From Halichondria panicea (lineage: Eukaryota; Porifera; Demospongiae; Suberitida; Halichondriidae): 64,000 nt of DNA. Every line of letters starts with the position of its first letter. Position 1 is the first letter of the stretch. The notes under the pieces are model-generated. The model did not search any database. It saw only the letters and a list, made by a program, of their open reading frames with translations, and was not told the origin of the DNA. The stretch covers positions 2,531,501 to 2,595,500 of the forward strand of contig NC_087387.1 in NCBI RefSeq assembly GCF_963675165.1, written 5' to 3'. Shown one piece after another: positions 10,991 through 24,393 of the stretch. The translations under genes and the position numbers were made by a program.

Positions 10991-11550
10991 TAGCCTTGAT
11001 CCCAGGCCGCTCTTCCTCGAAGAGAGGGCCTGGTATCGACTGTTTGCGCATGCGCCACATAATCCCCAGAAACTGGGGACTCCGGATATCATCGTATAAT
11101 GTTCAGTAAAACAATGACGTCACGACAAACAGAAGTGGATTTAAGTAAGTGGATAGAAGTGCGATTGTAAAGGTTTCTAATAGCTACCCTTAGCCTGCTA
11201 TGTTAACAAAGGACTCACAGCCTGCAACAGTGTAGATAACAATCCTCTGAACGGAGGGAAGGCTGACAATAGCCTATATGGATAGGGCACGCCCATCTGA
11301 CACTAACCATGGTGAAAGTCGACTCTATCAGAAAGAAATTGCTGCTGTAACCAATACAGCTCTGTCTCTAGCTAGCTAGCTATATAGCTCTGTGTCTGAC
11401 TTTATAAAGAGTATTCTTTGTCTATATATGTTATTCAGGATATAATTCGGGTAAAAATTCAGTTTAATGGGAAACATTACGGGGAAATTATCCAATAATT
11501 TTGCGCATGCGCAAGCAGGCCTCCTTTTTGAGGCCTTGTGAAGGAGGCTA
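10991..11550. mobile_element. TAGCC-family DNA transposon, 560 bp
   Basis: The left end reads TAGCCTTGATCCCAGGCCG and the right end is a diverged inverted copy (complement TAGCCTCCTTCACAAGGCC). Both subterminal regions contain TTGCGCATGCGC. Flanks are GTAAAAGTA (10982-10990) and GTAAAAGCA (11551-11559), an 8/9 match. No coding content was seen. Confidence 0.65.
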
Positions 11551-11970
11551 GTAAAAGCAATGCAAGCTACATGTAATTTGCTTTAGGTTGCATCGGTCTA
11601 CATCCTGAGTAATATCATAGATAACTGTTCGTTTATCTATGGTAATATCCAGGTATATTGACCACATCCTGGTAATATACATATCACCCAGGCTTACAAC
11701 CATAGTACCACCCTTTGATGTCTGACCACAATGAGCAATAAGGTAGCATATACGTGCGATTGTTATTTCGGAATTGAAACGGGTAATTTCCGCACCGTGT
11801 TAATTTTTAATAGAGCTGGACATCCGTTTTTGTTCTATTTCTACGTGAATCATTTTATGCAATTGAACGGTACTTTTATATGAGGGCTACTGTACACATT
11901 ACTGGACTTGTGATCCAAATCGACCCGTACGTATAAAAAAAAATACACAGTACAACACGCATGGTCTCAC

Positions 11971-14900
11971 TTTATCAATCCTGCTGTAGACATTATCCAG
12001 CTTAGCATCAAACTCAAAGGGAGAAGTCTGTCTGAATTTCTCTCTGAACTCATGCTGTTTCACGTCGAAGGAAGCGAGCTTCCTCCGAATAATGCCAACC
12101 TCTGTGGCCTGTAGAGGAGCCACTGCTTGCTTCATTAACACAGCCTGCTTCTTCACATTGTTCCACTGCTCTGGAAGCTCCTAGAATGAATTAACAGAAT
12201 AGTTAGAAATCATTTACTAATTATGTAGTTAGAATAGTAGTTGCCATGACCCCAGACTCAGAAATGTGTACGTAAGCAATACTAGTCGGCACTATACTAA
12301 ACATGTGGGTAAAATCATAGTCAGTGTAAAGACTAGCCTCAAATCCAGGCCGATTAAAATACGGCCTGGTACCTATTGCATGGTCATAGTGCGCATGCGT
12401 TAGTGTATTATCCAGAATCTGGGGAATATCCCCTTTTTATTTCTCTCATTTACTTTCTATCTACGTACATCAGCATAGCTCTCTATTGCGTTGTTCCAGA
12501 AGGCTTTCATACTAGTCTGAAGCCAGAAGAGGCTCTCATCTACCTCTATGACAGCTGTACGGTCTCTTAGCTTAATAATAAATGTGTACAGGCTATGGGA
12601 AGTGTATGGTGCTTCTAGCTGCTACTTGCGAAGAGAATCCGGCTATAGGACCATCATAGACGTAGATGAGAGCCTCTTCTGTCTTCAGACTAGTGTTTAA
12701 GCCTTCTAGACCAACGCAATAGATGGCATAAGCCACAGCTTCAAGGAACTCAGTCATGGAGATGAAGTGTTACGGAATATTCTTAGTAAACAGACTAATT
12801 TATGGTAAAATTTACTAAGGTTTTACGTTCGTAGTACGATTGATTACCCATATTCTGGGTAATTTGAAGCGCATGCGCACTATCACACATGCAATAGGTA
12901 CCAGGCCGTATTTTAATCGGCCAGGATTCTTGGCTATGTAATGACCTGTACTTGAAGATGGACATCATCACTCAGCTCCTGCTCGTACGTCTTGAGCAGC
13001 TCGATGGTGGCTTTGAGAGGTTCAAACATGTTGTCAGCAATTGTTTGCTTGTCCTTCACTGCCATCAGGTGACTCATCATCTGAACAGAGAACAGCATAC
13101 ATAAATTTGGAGCAATAACATTAAAACAGGCATGTACTGTAGTTTTCCTCTCTTCATATACAATACCGATAAGTACATTTATACAACAAGGACTTGTAGC
13201 AAACACATCTACATGTATACAGCAAATTTCATATAAAAGCTAGTGCATTCTATCAGTTATGTTGTGATATAATCAACGTACATCAACTAGTCCATCATAG
13301 TCCCCCTCCTCGACCTCTAGTCCCAGACCAGTCACAGTTGTCTTAATGAATAACTCAAGGTCATTCAAACTAGGGAAAGGAGCGATTTTGAATTATATAG
13401 TCATAATCATACGTACATGTACAATGGTGGTGATATACTGATCAGTAGACACACTTCAGGATATAATGTACAGTATGTATGTACTGATTACCTTGATGTA
13501 ACATGGTCAATGAGGTGCTGTTTGAACATGTACGACCATCTCTTGACAATGTTGAGCAGACCTTGCTTGAATGGCCTCGAGTCAATTCTGAACCACAAAT
13601 TGAACACGGTGGTGCCCTACACACAATATATCACATGTACAGTAATTTATAACAATAAACAACAATAAACCAAAATTAGAACTTCATGGTATCTCTATCG
13701 AATCTGGGTTGTCACAGCATGCACAACTAATTAAACATCACAGCCACCTATGGGATTTTACAATACGAAAAAAAAAAGCTTCTAAATATCAATATCATTA
13801 CTGCCATTACGTATGCAATTTTTGTAGGTGATATAGCCAACCGAAACATTCAGAATAGTGACACAGCAGGACATGAAATTTGAAAACAATCATAATTAAC
13901 CCTATTCTCACCTGAAACTGTTCCACCTCTGAGTGGATCTTCTCGTAGCTATCCACCTGCTCGTTGAACTGGTTCAGACTGGGAGGAGTCTCTGGTACAC
14001 CAACATCACCAGCCTCCTCTACCTAACGTAGCACATGACAGGATAACTCATTATACAGATTGATTTTAGGGTAGCTACCACTGTCAATTCAAGACTTCAT
14101 AATTTTTATTCATTTATGTCGTACTTATATCAAGACCACACACGTAAATATGAACAATGTTGCTACACATGTTTGATTGTGAACCCTTATAACTAGTTAG
14201 AGGCCGTAGATTACAGATATTAACGTACAAAATGTGGCTAACAGTATTTGGTTATGGTAATCAATTTTCAAAGGGAGATGCAATACTGTGTGACTATAAT
14301 ACTACATGTGTGTCACCATACACTGCAGGTATACTGTGCACAGTACAAAATAATACAAAATAAACGTTTAGTTACAAAAACAGCACATCAAAAATACCTC
14401 TTCCGGTGTGAGAACGTGTCCATAAATTAGAAACTGTCGTAGGAATTCATTGCGATCATCCACCCAAAGGTAGGCATAGTTCTCATAGGATTGGCAGAAC
14501 TCCATACTCTGAACACAAATAGAATAAAATGTACACACTATTGGGTAAAATGAACACATGTAACATACTAATGTACGTATACAGTATAGCCGCTAAGCGG
14601 ATATATTTCTAGAGTATAAACATCAGCGTTTTTCGCTGAGTAACCATGTACTGCAAACATTTATACCCATGAATATTATTATCGCATGCATACCATGTGC
14701 CAAAATGCTGATAGTCCACGAAAGTTATATTCTTGAAATCCTTTCTAACGGTCTTTCTGCGAACTTGAAGTTTTATGTCCTCGAAATAATTATACCCGCT
14801 ATAATAAATGCAGGAGTGAAAGTTCGTAATTCCAAAATTACAGGAGTGAATGTACGGTACTCCAATGTAACAGTTAGAACACACACTTGCAATTGGGGTG

Positions 14901-15198
14901 TGTGAGATGCAGGGTCAGATGAACAAATTTGGTACAAATTGCTATCCGTACACCATTGCCCCACTGTACTGACACCACCACCACTCTGTGGCTATTAACT
15001 TTCACAACTTCCTTTCTGGGCAACTATGCATATACTACCAGATACTATAGAGAGATCACTGTAAACAGCACTGACTGTTTGTTCACCTGTGTTATGGCAG
15101 ATGATACACGGGACAGTATCTCATCCTTCATGTCTGAAAGCTCTGCGATCTCGTCCAGCTCAGCTAGGTAGTCAGGTTGCTGGTGCTGCTTTGTGAGT
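11971..15198 (-). CDS. Axonemal dynein heavy chain, seven-exon tail/linker fragment
   Basis: Seven minus-strand exons in order: 15087-15198, 14398-14508, 13912-14022, 13492-13616, 13282-13369, 12946-13080, 11971-12180. All have GT-AG borders and join in one frame (about 250 residues, no stop). Hallmarks: FNLWFRIDSRPFKQGLLN, DYDGLVDMMSHLMAVKD, FEPLKATIELLKTYEQEL, ELPEQWNNVKKQAVLMKQ, VAPLQATEVGIIRRK, FDVKQHEFREKFR. These match the tail-to-linker region (DHC_N2 start) of outer-arm axonemal dynein heavy chains, closest to the DNAH9/11/17 group from memory. A full chain has about 4,500 residues, so most of the protein is missing. Neither side shows further dynein exons in the window. The rest lies beyond large introns or has been lost. 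A TAGCC element fills most of the last visible intron. Confidence 0.85.
12334..12936. mobile_element. TAGCC-family DNA transposon in a dynein intron
   Basis: Ends are TAGCCTCAAATCCAGGCCG and its inverted, slightly diverged copy; the inverted match extends through ATTAAAATACGGCCTGGTACC and GCGCATGCG. Flanks are TGTAAAGAC (12325-12333) and TGTAATGAC (12937-12945), 8/9 identical. The right duplication contains the GT of the dynein splice donor at 12944-12945. Inside, a coding-like stretch at 12483-12550 is repeated in inverted orientation at 12655-12730. Confidence 0.75.
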
Positions 15199-15499
15199 CT
15201 AGGCATGAGCGTGCCAAACTTGAATATGTCATCACTATTTACCGATGAATTTCATAATCAGTCACACAATTGTACTAAGCGCTTATATGATTATATGACT
15301 ATACAATACGTGTACAGTGCACCCTTTATCAAAAGGGAACTGCATGTGTTGATATTTATAGGTATATTAGTATAATTTATTACATAGTTATGTGTTGGTA
15401 TAGGTATATAGTAACATGATACCTGTTGTGGTATTTATAGTATTAGGTATATATACTTAATATGCATGTGTTGGTATATATAGGTGCATGTATAGTCAC

Positions 15500-15538
15500 T
15501 TGTTGCCCAGTGAGTGGGCAGATCAAAGCAATCCAGTG
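15500..15538. repeat. 39-bp identical sequence shared with 34496-34534
   Basis: The two copies are identical over 39 bp and include TTGCCCAGTGAGTGGGCAGA, whose TGCCCA/TGGGCA parts can form a stem. Flanks are unrelated. Here it lies directly before the acidic-repeat gene; the other copy is in intron 2 of the kinase gene. Confidence 0.8.
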
Positions 15539-15544
15539 AAGGAA

Positions 15545-16245
15545 AACGGTGGAGAGTCTGAAGTTGTGAAGGACGATGGAGAGGCTGGAGTTGTGAAGGA
15601 CATGCCGGTGGAGAGGCTGGAGTTGTGAAGGACGATGGAGAGTCTGGAGTTGTGAAGGACGATGAAGAGGCTGGAGTTTTGAAGGACGATGGAGAGTCTG
15701 GAGTTGTGAAGGACGACGGAGAGTCTGGAGTTGTGAAGGACGACGGAGAGTCTGGAGTTGTGCAGGACGATGGAGAGGCTGGAGTTGTGAAGGACGATAA
15801 AGATGCTGGAGTTGTCAGTGGAGAGTCTAAAGTTGTAAAGGAGGGTGGAGAGGCTGGAGTTGTTGTTGTGAAGGACGACGGAGAGTCTGGAGTTGTAAAG
15901 GACGATGGAGAGGCTGGAGTTGTGAAGGACGACAGAGAGGCTGGAGTTGTGAAGGACGATGAAGAGGCTGGAGTTTTGAAGGACGATGGAGAGTCTGGAG
16001 TTGTGAAGGACGGTGGAGAGTCTGGAGTTGTGAAGGACGGTGGAGAGGCTGGAGTTGTGAAGGGCACCGGTGGAGAGTCTGGAATTATGAAGGACGACGG
16101 AGAGGCTGGAGTTGTAAAGGACGATGAAGAGGCTGGAGTGTCTGGAGTTGTTGTTGTGAACGACGGTGGAGAGTCTGGAGTTGTGAAAGACGGTGGAGAG
16201 GCTGGAGTTGTTGTTGTGAAGGACGGTGGAGAGGGTGACTCGGCT
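15545..16245. repeat. 27-bp tandem repeat underlying the acidic protein
   Basis: The unit is close to GTGAAGGACGATGGAGAGTC plus TGGAGTT. It is long, purine-rich and free of stops in several frames, so the long minus-strand frames here are by-products. Confidence 0.85.
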
Positions 16246-16566
16246 GGAGTTTTTGGTATTCACAAAACAAAACGTGGTGAGTGCACGATTGCATGTTTAC
16301 AATTTTAGTCACATTTGTACTTTCATTATGCAGGACAGAAAAGACGGAAAAGAACTAAAGTTGACATGTTGCTGGATGCTGGTCCTGGAGATGTTGGTGT
16401 TCACAAAACAAAACGTGGTGAGTGCATGATAGTATACTTTGTGCATGGTCACGTGTAAATTTTGTGCTTTCTATTTATAGGACGGAAAAGAACTAAAATT
16501 GAAATGTTGCTTGATGATCTCCCTCCTGACTCATTGCCTTCAAATAAAAAACGACAAAAGAACTGA
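15601..16566 (+). CDS. Acidic nonapeptide-repeat protein with basic C-terminus, 5' unresolved
   Basis: The first visible exon ends at 16276 and consists of about 22 repeats of a 9-residue unit close to VKDDGESGV / VKDDGEAGV. It is followed by exons 16334-16417 and 16481-16566, joined in frame to a TGA. The last exons encode two related basic blocks (KRRKRTKVDMLLDAG and RKRTKIEMLLDD) and a KKRQK end, which could act as a nuclear localisation signal (inference). No ATG is found in frame; upstream of 15600 the same repeat continues in another frame (NPVKENGGESEVVKDDGEAG), so either an intron or a 1-base lesion lies near 15595-15605. I do not recognise the family. GT-AG joins and the duplicated C-terminal exon favour a real gene. 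Confidence 0.5.
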
Positions 16567-16840
16567 TAACTAAACTTATATAGACTTGAACAAAGTTAAA
16601 TTAGTTTATTCTCACTTACTACGTACACTGTAAAAAATGTGTTGTGAATTTGAATATGTGTAGTCACTTTATCTTTACTAAACACGGTATTAAAACTTCT
16701 TCGTAGTAAATTTGTCTAATTGTGATGTAATTCTACTTACTGTGGTTAAAAGGACCACACTATTGTAATTATCTCTCTGTATAAAGTTATAATGCCAAAA
16801 TATATATGGTGAAATTGACACTAGATTAATAGGGTGCGAT
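16567..16840. other. AT-rich spacer before the minisatellite
   Basis: No gene was seen. TATATATGGTG-type sequence leads into the array. Confidence 0.5.
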
Positions 16841-17743
16841 GGTGATTACACCCATTACGGTGATTACACTCATTACGGTCATTACATACATTACGGTGAT
16901 TACACCTATTACAGTGATTACATACATTACGGTGATTACAGTGATTACACCCATTACATACATTACGGTAATTACATACATTACGGTGATTACATACATT
17001 ACAATGATTACACTCATTACGGTGATTACGATCATTACACCCATTACAGTGATTACACCCATTACAGTGATTACACCCATTACGGTGATTACATACATTA
17101 CGGTGATTACATCCATTACGGTGATTACATACATTACAGTGATTACACCCATTACGGTGGTTACACCCATTACGATGATTACACCCATTACGGTGATTAC
17201 ACCCATTACGGTGATTACATTCATTACGGTGATTACACTCATTACGGTGATTACGATCATTACACCCATTACGGTGATTACATATATACATTACGGTGAT
17301 TACACCTATTACGGTGATTACATACATTACGGTGATTACACCCATTACGGTGATTACATACATTACAGTGATTACACCCATTACGGTGATTACATACATT
17401 ACGGTGATTACACCCATTACTATGATTACACTCATTACGGTGATTACACTCATTACACCCATTACGGTGATTACACTCATTACGGTGATTACACTCATTA
17501 CGATGATTACACCCATTACGGTGATTACACCCATTACTATGATTACACTCATTACAATGATTACACCCATTACGGTGATTACACCCATTACGGTACATTA
17601 CAGTGATTACACTCATTACGGTGATTACGATCATTACACCCATTACGGTGATTACACCCATTACGGTGATTACATACATTACGGTGATTACACCCATTAC
17701 GGTGATTACATACATTACGGTGATTACGGTGATTACACCCATT
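16841..17743. repeat. 18-bp minisatellite, block 1
   Basis: Tandem units close to GGTGATTACACCCATTAC. Each unit is two related 9-mers ending in ATTAC; the second half varies (ACCC, ATAC, ACTC, GATC before ATTAC) and the first half varies as GGTG, GATG, TATG, AGTG. About 50 units. Because 18 is a multiple of 3 and few stops occur, all frames are largely open on both strands. Confidence 0.97.
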
Positions 17744-17808
17744 GTACTATGGTTGCACCAAAGATCAAAGGCTTCAGTTGTAGTTTATACTACTTATACA
17801 ACCTGTCT

Positions 17809-17874
17809 GACCACAGCCATGGTATATGGCTGTTATACCCTAGTGTATAACAGCCATATACCGTGGCTTGTGGT
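17809..17874. repeat. Hairpin, about 30-nt arms
   Basis: The arm GACCACAGCCATGGTATATG (continuing GCTGTTATA) at 17809-17837 pairs with 17845-17874 with two differences. The loop is short (CCCTAGT) and lacks the G+C core of the other hairpins. Confidence 0.75.
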
Positions 17875-18574
17875 CAAACTACATGTACAGCTAGAACTGA
17901 ATACAGTATCCCACCTTTGCAACAAAATTGGGTTTTTTGACACACTGTTTCAATTAAAACAATGACACACTAGATCTACTCAATTCAATCAATATTAGAG
18001 CTAGAGAGAATTCAATACAAAAAAGGGTCTACTAATGTTTTAGTCAACATAAAAAGAGCCAAGTTCGAGCGATGAATAGTTCCAAAAAGGAGGCAAATTT
18101 GGAAGAACTCCGTGAACCAAACGATACTGGTTTGTTTGTGTTGCTTTTTTTCAACTTTCAACATTGGTTGTCACAACCTGCTTATTGCATTGCTGCATGG
18201 GACCGGGAGCAGTAAGAAGGGTCCAGACTGCCAAGTGTTTCTCAGACTAAAGAGACTGCACTGCACTGGGCCAGTACAGTAGGCTTGTGGAATGATATTT
18301 TCGGGTACATTTGCACTCTTTGTAGACAAGTAGCACCAGTGTACTTTCTTGAAGTGCCTTCTATAAAGATGCAGAAACACAGCCTTCACAATTGCTTGCT
18401 TGAATCATAGACGCTTGCTTGAAATCAGCCATCGCGCTTTTTAAAAAGATAGCAAATTCATTGCATAGCTATAGCAACAGTGACGTCAAACAGTAGTTAT
18501 AAGCATATTCATTGAAGAAGCATGACAGGAAGTAGCTAAACATAGTAGTACAGTTCTAAACATAGTACAAGCCA

Positions 18575-18711
18575 GTTAAACTATGGCCTCTCGTGGTATA
18601 TTTGCTTTACACGCTCGAGTAATCAGATAAACCAACTCGGCTGCGCCTCGTGGTTTATCAGATTACTCTCGCGTGTAAATCAAATATACCACTCGAGGCC
18701 ATTGTTTAACT
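18575..18711. repeat. Hairpin, about 60-nt arms
   Basis: The left arm (GTTAAACTATGGCCTCTCGT onward to AGATAAACCA) pairs with the right arm (TGGTTTATCAGATTACTC onward to GTTTAAC) with a few mismatches. The loop is ACTCGGCTGCGCCTCG. It ends six bases before minisatellite block 2. Confidence 0.8.
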
Positions 18712-18716
18712 ATAAC

Positions 18717-21700
18717 TTACGGTGATTACATACATTACAGTGATTACACCCATTACGGTGATTACACCCATTACGGTGATTACATACATTACGGTGATTA
18801 CACTCATTACGGTGATTACGATCATTACACCCATTACGGTGATTACACCCACTACGGTGATTACACCCATTACAATGATTACACTCATTACGATGATTAC
18901 ACCCATTACGGTGATTACGGTGATTACACCCATTACGGTACATTATGGTGATTACACTCATTACGGTGATTACGATCATTACACCCATTACGGTGATTAC
19001 ACCCATTACGGTGATTACATACATTACGGTGATTACGGTGATTACACCCATTACGGTGATTACATACATTACAGTGATTACACCCATTACGGTGATTACA
19101 CCCATTACGGTGATTACACCCATTACGGTGATTACACCCATTACGGTGATTACATACATTACGGTGATTACACTCATTACGGTGATTACGATCATTACAC
19201 CCATTACGGTGATTACATACATTACGGTGATTACACCCATTACGGTGATTACATACATTAAGGTGATTACACTTACGGTGATTACATACATTACGGTGAT
19301 TACACCCATTACTATGATTACACTCATTACGATGATTACACCCATTACGGTGATTACATACATTACGGTGATTACGGTGATTACACCCATTACGGTGATT
19401 ACATACATTACAGTGATTACATCCATTACGGTGATTACACCCATTACGGTGATTACACCCATTACGATGATTACACCCATTACGGTGATTACATACATTA
19501 CGGTGATTACACTCATTACGGTGATTACGATCATTACACCCATTACGGTGATTACACCCACTACGGTGATTACACCCATTACAATGATTACACTCATTAC
19601 GATGATTACACCCATTACGGTGATTACACCCATTACGGTGATTACACCCATTACGGTACATTACGGTGATTACACTCATTACGGTGATTACGATCATTAC
19701 ACCCATTACGGTGATTACACCCATTACGGTGATTACATACATTACGGTGATTACACCCATTACGGTGATTACATACATTACGGTGATTACACACATTACG
19801 GTGATTACATACATTACGGTGATTACACCCATTACTATGATTACACTCATTACGGTGATTACACTCATTACACCCATTACGGTGATTACACTCATTACGG
19901 TGATTACACTCATTACGATGATTACACCCATTACGGTGATTACACCCATTACTATGATTACACTCATTACGATGATTACACCCATTACGGTGATTACACC
20001 CATTACGGTACATTGCAGTGATTACACTCATTACGGTGATTACGATCATTACACCCATTACGGTGATTACACCCATTACGGTGATTACATACATTACGGT
20101 GATTACACCCATTACGGTGATTACATACATTACGGTGATTACGGTGATTACACCCATTACGGTGATTACATACATTACAGTGATTACACCCATTACGGTG
20201 ATTACACCCATTACGGTGATTACATACATTACGGTGATTACACTCATTACGGTGATTACGATCATTACACCCATTACGGTGATTACACCCACTACGGTGA
20301 TTACACCCATTACAATGATTACACTCATTACGATGATTACACCCATTACAGTGATTACACCCATTACGGTGATTACACCCATTACGGTACATTACGGTGA
20401 TTACACTCATTACGGTGATTACGATGATTACACCCATTACGGTGATTACACCCATTACGGTGATTACATACATTACGGTGATTACGGTGATTACACCCAT
20501 TACGGTGATTACATACATTACAGTGATTACACCCATTACGGTGATTACACCCATTACGGTGATTACACCCATTACGGTGATTACACCCATTACGGTGATT
20601 ACATACATTACGGTGATTACACTCATTACGGTGATTACGATCATTACACCCATTACGGTGATTACACCCATTATGGTGATTACATACATTACGGTGATTA
20701 CACCCATTACGGTGATTACATACATTAAGGTGATTACACCCATTACGGTGATTACATACATTACGGTGATTACACCCATTACTATGATTACACTCATTAC
20801 GATGATTACACCCATTACGGTGATTACACCCATTACGGTGATTACATACATTACGGTGATTACGGTGATTACACCCATTACGGTGATTACATACATTACA
20901 GTGATTACATCCATTACGGTGATTACACCCATTACGGTGATTACACCCATTACGGTGATTACACCCATTACGGTGATTACATACATTACGGTGATTACAC
21001 TCATTACGGTGATTACGATCATTACACCCATTACGGTGATTACACCCATTACGGTGATTACATACAATACGGTGATTACACCCATTACGGTGATTACATA
21101 CATTAAGGTGATTACACCCATTACGGTGATTACATACATTACGGTGATTACACCCATTACTATGATTACACCCATTACGGTGATTACACCCATTACGGTG
21201 ATTACACCCATTACGGTGATTACACCCATTACGGTGATTACATACATTACGGTGATTACACTCATTACGGTGATTACGATCATTACACCCATTACGGTGA
21301 TTACATACATTACGGTGATTACACCCATTACGGTGATTACATACATTAAGGTGATTACACCCATTACGGTGATTACATACATTACGGTGATTACACCCAT
21401 TACTATGATTACACTCATTACGATGATTACACCCATTACGGTGATTACATACATTACGGTGATTACGGTGATTACACCCATTACGGTGATTACATACATT
21501 ACAGTGATTACATCCATTACGGTGATTACACCCATTACGGTGATTACACCCATTACGATGATTACACCCATTACGGTGATTACATACATTACGGTGATTA
21601 CACTCATTACGGTGATTACGATCATTACACCAATTACGGTGATTACACCCACTACGGTGATTACACCCATTACAATGATTACACTCATTACGATGATTAC

Positions 21701-24393
21701 ACCCATTACGGTGATTACACCCATTACGGTGATTACATACATTACGGTGATTACACCCATTACGGTGATTACATACATTACGGTGATTACACACATTACG
21801 GTGATTACATACATTACGGTGATTACACCCATTACTATGATTACACTCATTACGGTGATTACACTCATTACACCCATTACGGTGATTACACTCATTACGG
21901 TGATTACACTCATTACGATGATTACACCCATTACGGTGATTACACCCATTACTATGATTACACTCATTACGATGATTACACCCATTACGGTGATTACACC
22001 CATTACGGTACATTACAGTGATTACACTCATTACGGTGATTACGATCATTACACCCATTACGGTGATTACACCCATTACGGTGATTACATACATTACGGT
22101 GATTACACCCATTACGGTGATTACATACATTACGGTGATTACGGTGATTACACCCATTACGGTGATTACATACATTACAGTGATTACACCCATTACGGTG
22201 ATTACACCCATTACGGTGATTACATACATTACGGTGATTACACTCATTACGGTGATTACGATCATTACACCCATTACGGTGATTACACCCACTACGGTGA
22301 TTACACCCATTACAATGATTACACTCATTACGATGATTACACCCATTACGGTGATTACACCCATTACGGTGATTACACCCATTACGGTACATTACGGTGA
22401 TTACACTCATTACGGTGATTACGATGATTACACCCATTACGGTGATTACACCCATTACGGTGATTACATACATTACGGTGATTACGGTGATTACACCCAT
22501 TACGGTGATTACATACATTACAGTGATTACACCCATTACAGTGATTACACCCATTACGGTGATTACACCCATTACGGTGATTACACCCATTACGGTGATT
22601 ACACCCATTACGGTGATTACACCCATTACGGTGATTACATACATTACGGTGATTACACTCATTACGGTGATTACGATCATTACACCCATTACGGTGATTA
22701 CACCCATTATGGTGATTACATACATTACGGTGATTACACCCATTACGGTGATTACATACATTAAGGTGATTACACCCATTACGGTGATTACATACATTAC
22801 GGTGATTACACCCATTACTATGATTACACTCATTACGATGATTACACCCATTACGGTGATTACACCCATTACGGTGATTACATACATTACGGTGATTACG
22901 GTGATTACACCCATTACGGTGATTACATACATTACAGTGATTACATCCATTACGGTGATTACACCCATTACGGTGATTACACCCATTACGGTGATTACAC
23001 CCATTACGGTGATTACATACATTACGGTGATTACACTCATTACGGTGATTACGATCATTACACCCATTACGGTGATTACACCCATTACGGTGATTACATA
23101 CAATACGGTGATTACACCCATTACGGTGATTACATACATTAAGGTGATTACACCCATTACGGTGATTACATACATTACGGTGATTACACCCATTACTATG
23201 ATTACACCCATTACGGTGATTACACCCATTACGGTGATTACATACATTACGGTGATTACGGTGATTACACCCATTACGGTGATTACATACATTACAGTGA
23301 TTACATCCATTACGGTGATTACACCCATTACGGTGATTACACCCATTACGGTGATTACATACATTACGGTGATTACACTCATTACGGTGATTACGATCAT
23401 TACACCCATTACGGTGATTACACCCACTACGGTGATTACACCCATTACAATGATTACACTCATTACGATGATTACACCCATTACGGTGATTACACCCATT
23501 ACGGTGATTACACCCATTACGGTACATTACGGTGATTACACTCATTACGGTGATTACGATCATTACACCCATTACGGTGATTACACCCATTACGGTGATT
23601 ACATACATTACGGTGATTACACCCATTACGGTGATTACATACATTACGGTGATTACGGTGATTACACCCATTACGGTGATTACATGCATTACAGTGATTA
23701 CACCCATTACAGTGATTACACCCATTACGGTGATTACACCCATTACGGTGATTACACCCATTACGGTGATTACATACATTACGGTGATTACACTCATTAC
23801 GGTGATTACGATCATTACACCCATTACGGTGATTACACCCATTACGGTGATTACATACATTACGGTGATTACATACATTACGTGATTACACCCATTACTA
23901 TGATTACACTCATTACGATGATTACACCCATTACGGTGATTACACCCATTACGGTGATTACACCCATTACGGTGATTACATACATTACGGTGATTACACT
24001 CATTACGGTGATTACGATCATTACACCCATTACGGTGATCACACCCATTACGGTGATTACATACATTACGGTGATTACACCCATTACGGTGATTACATAC
24101 ATTACGGTGATTACACCCATTACTATGATTACACTCATTACGATGATTACACCCATTACGGTGATTACACCCATTACGGTGATTACACCCATTACGGTGA
24201 TTACATACATTACGGTGATTACACTCATTACGGTGATTACGATCATTACACCCATTACGGTGATCACACCCATTACGGTGATTACATACATTACGGTGAT
24301 TACACCCATTACGGTGATTACATACATTACGGTGATTACACCCATTACTATGATTACACTCATTACGGTGATTACACTCATTACAGTGATTAC
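18717..24393. repeat. 18-bp minisatellite, block 2 (5.7 kb)
   Basis: The same unit as block 1, about 315 copies. A marker variant in which a unit is shortened to GGTACATTA occurs at about 18937, 19655, 20007, 20386, 22007, 22386 and 23521. The stretch 20007-22007 is repeated almost exactly from 22007, with a deletion in the second copy, giving a higher-order period of 2.0 kb. The block ends at GTGATTAC followed by the poly(T) of a retroelement. Confidence 0.97.

Larger units (their letters stand above)
17744..18716. other. Unique spacer between minisatellite blocks 1 and 2
   Basis: About 970 bp with no recognised gene. It contains two hairpins, described separately. The spacer could be an insertion into a once continuous array, but no terminal repeats or target duplication were seen. 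Confidence 0.5.

Noticed and set aside
15435-16312. Minus-strand Ser/Thr/Asn/Leu-rich frames opposite the acidic repeat gene
   Set aside because: They are antisense shadows of the 27-bp repeat. The plus strand has GT-AG exons and a basic C-terminal continuation; the minus strand has neither.
16841-24393. Possible CRISPR-like array
   Set aside because: There are no unique spacers of constant length; it is a continuous tandem repeat in a eukaryotic context.
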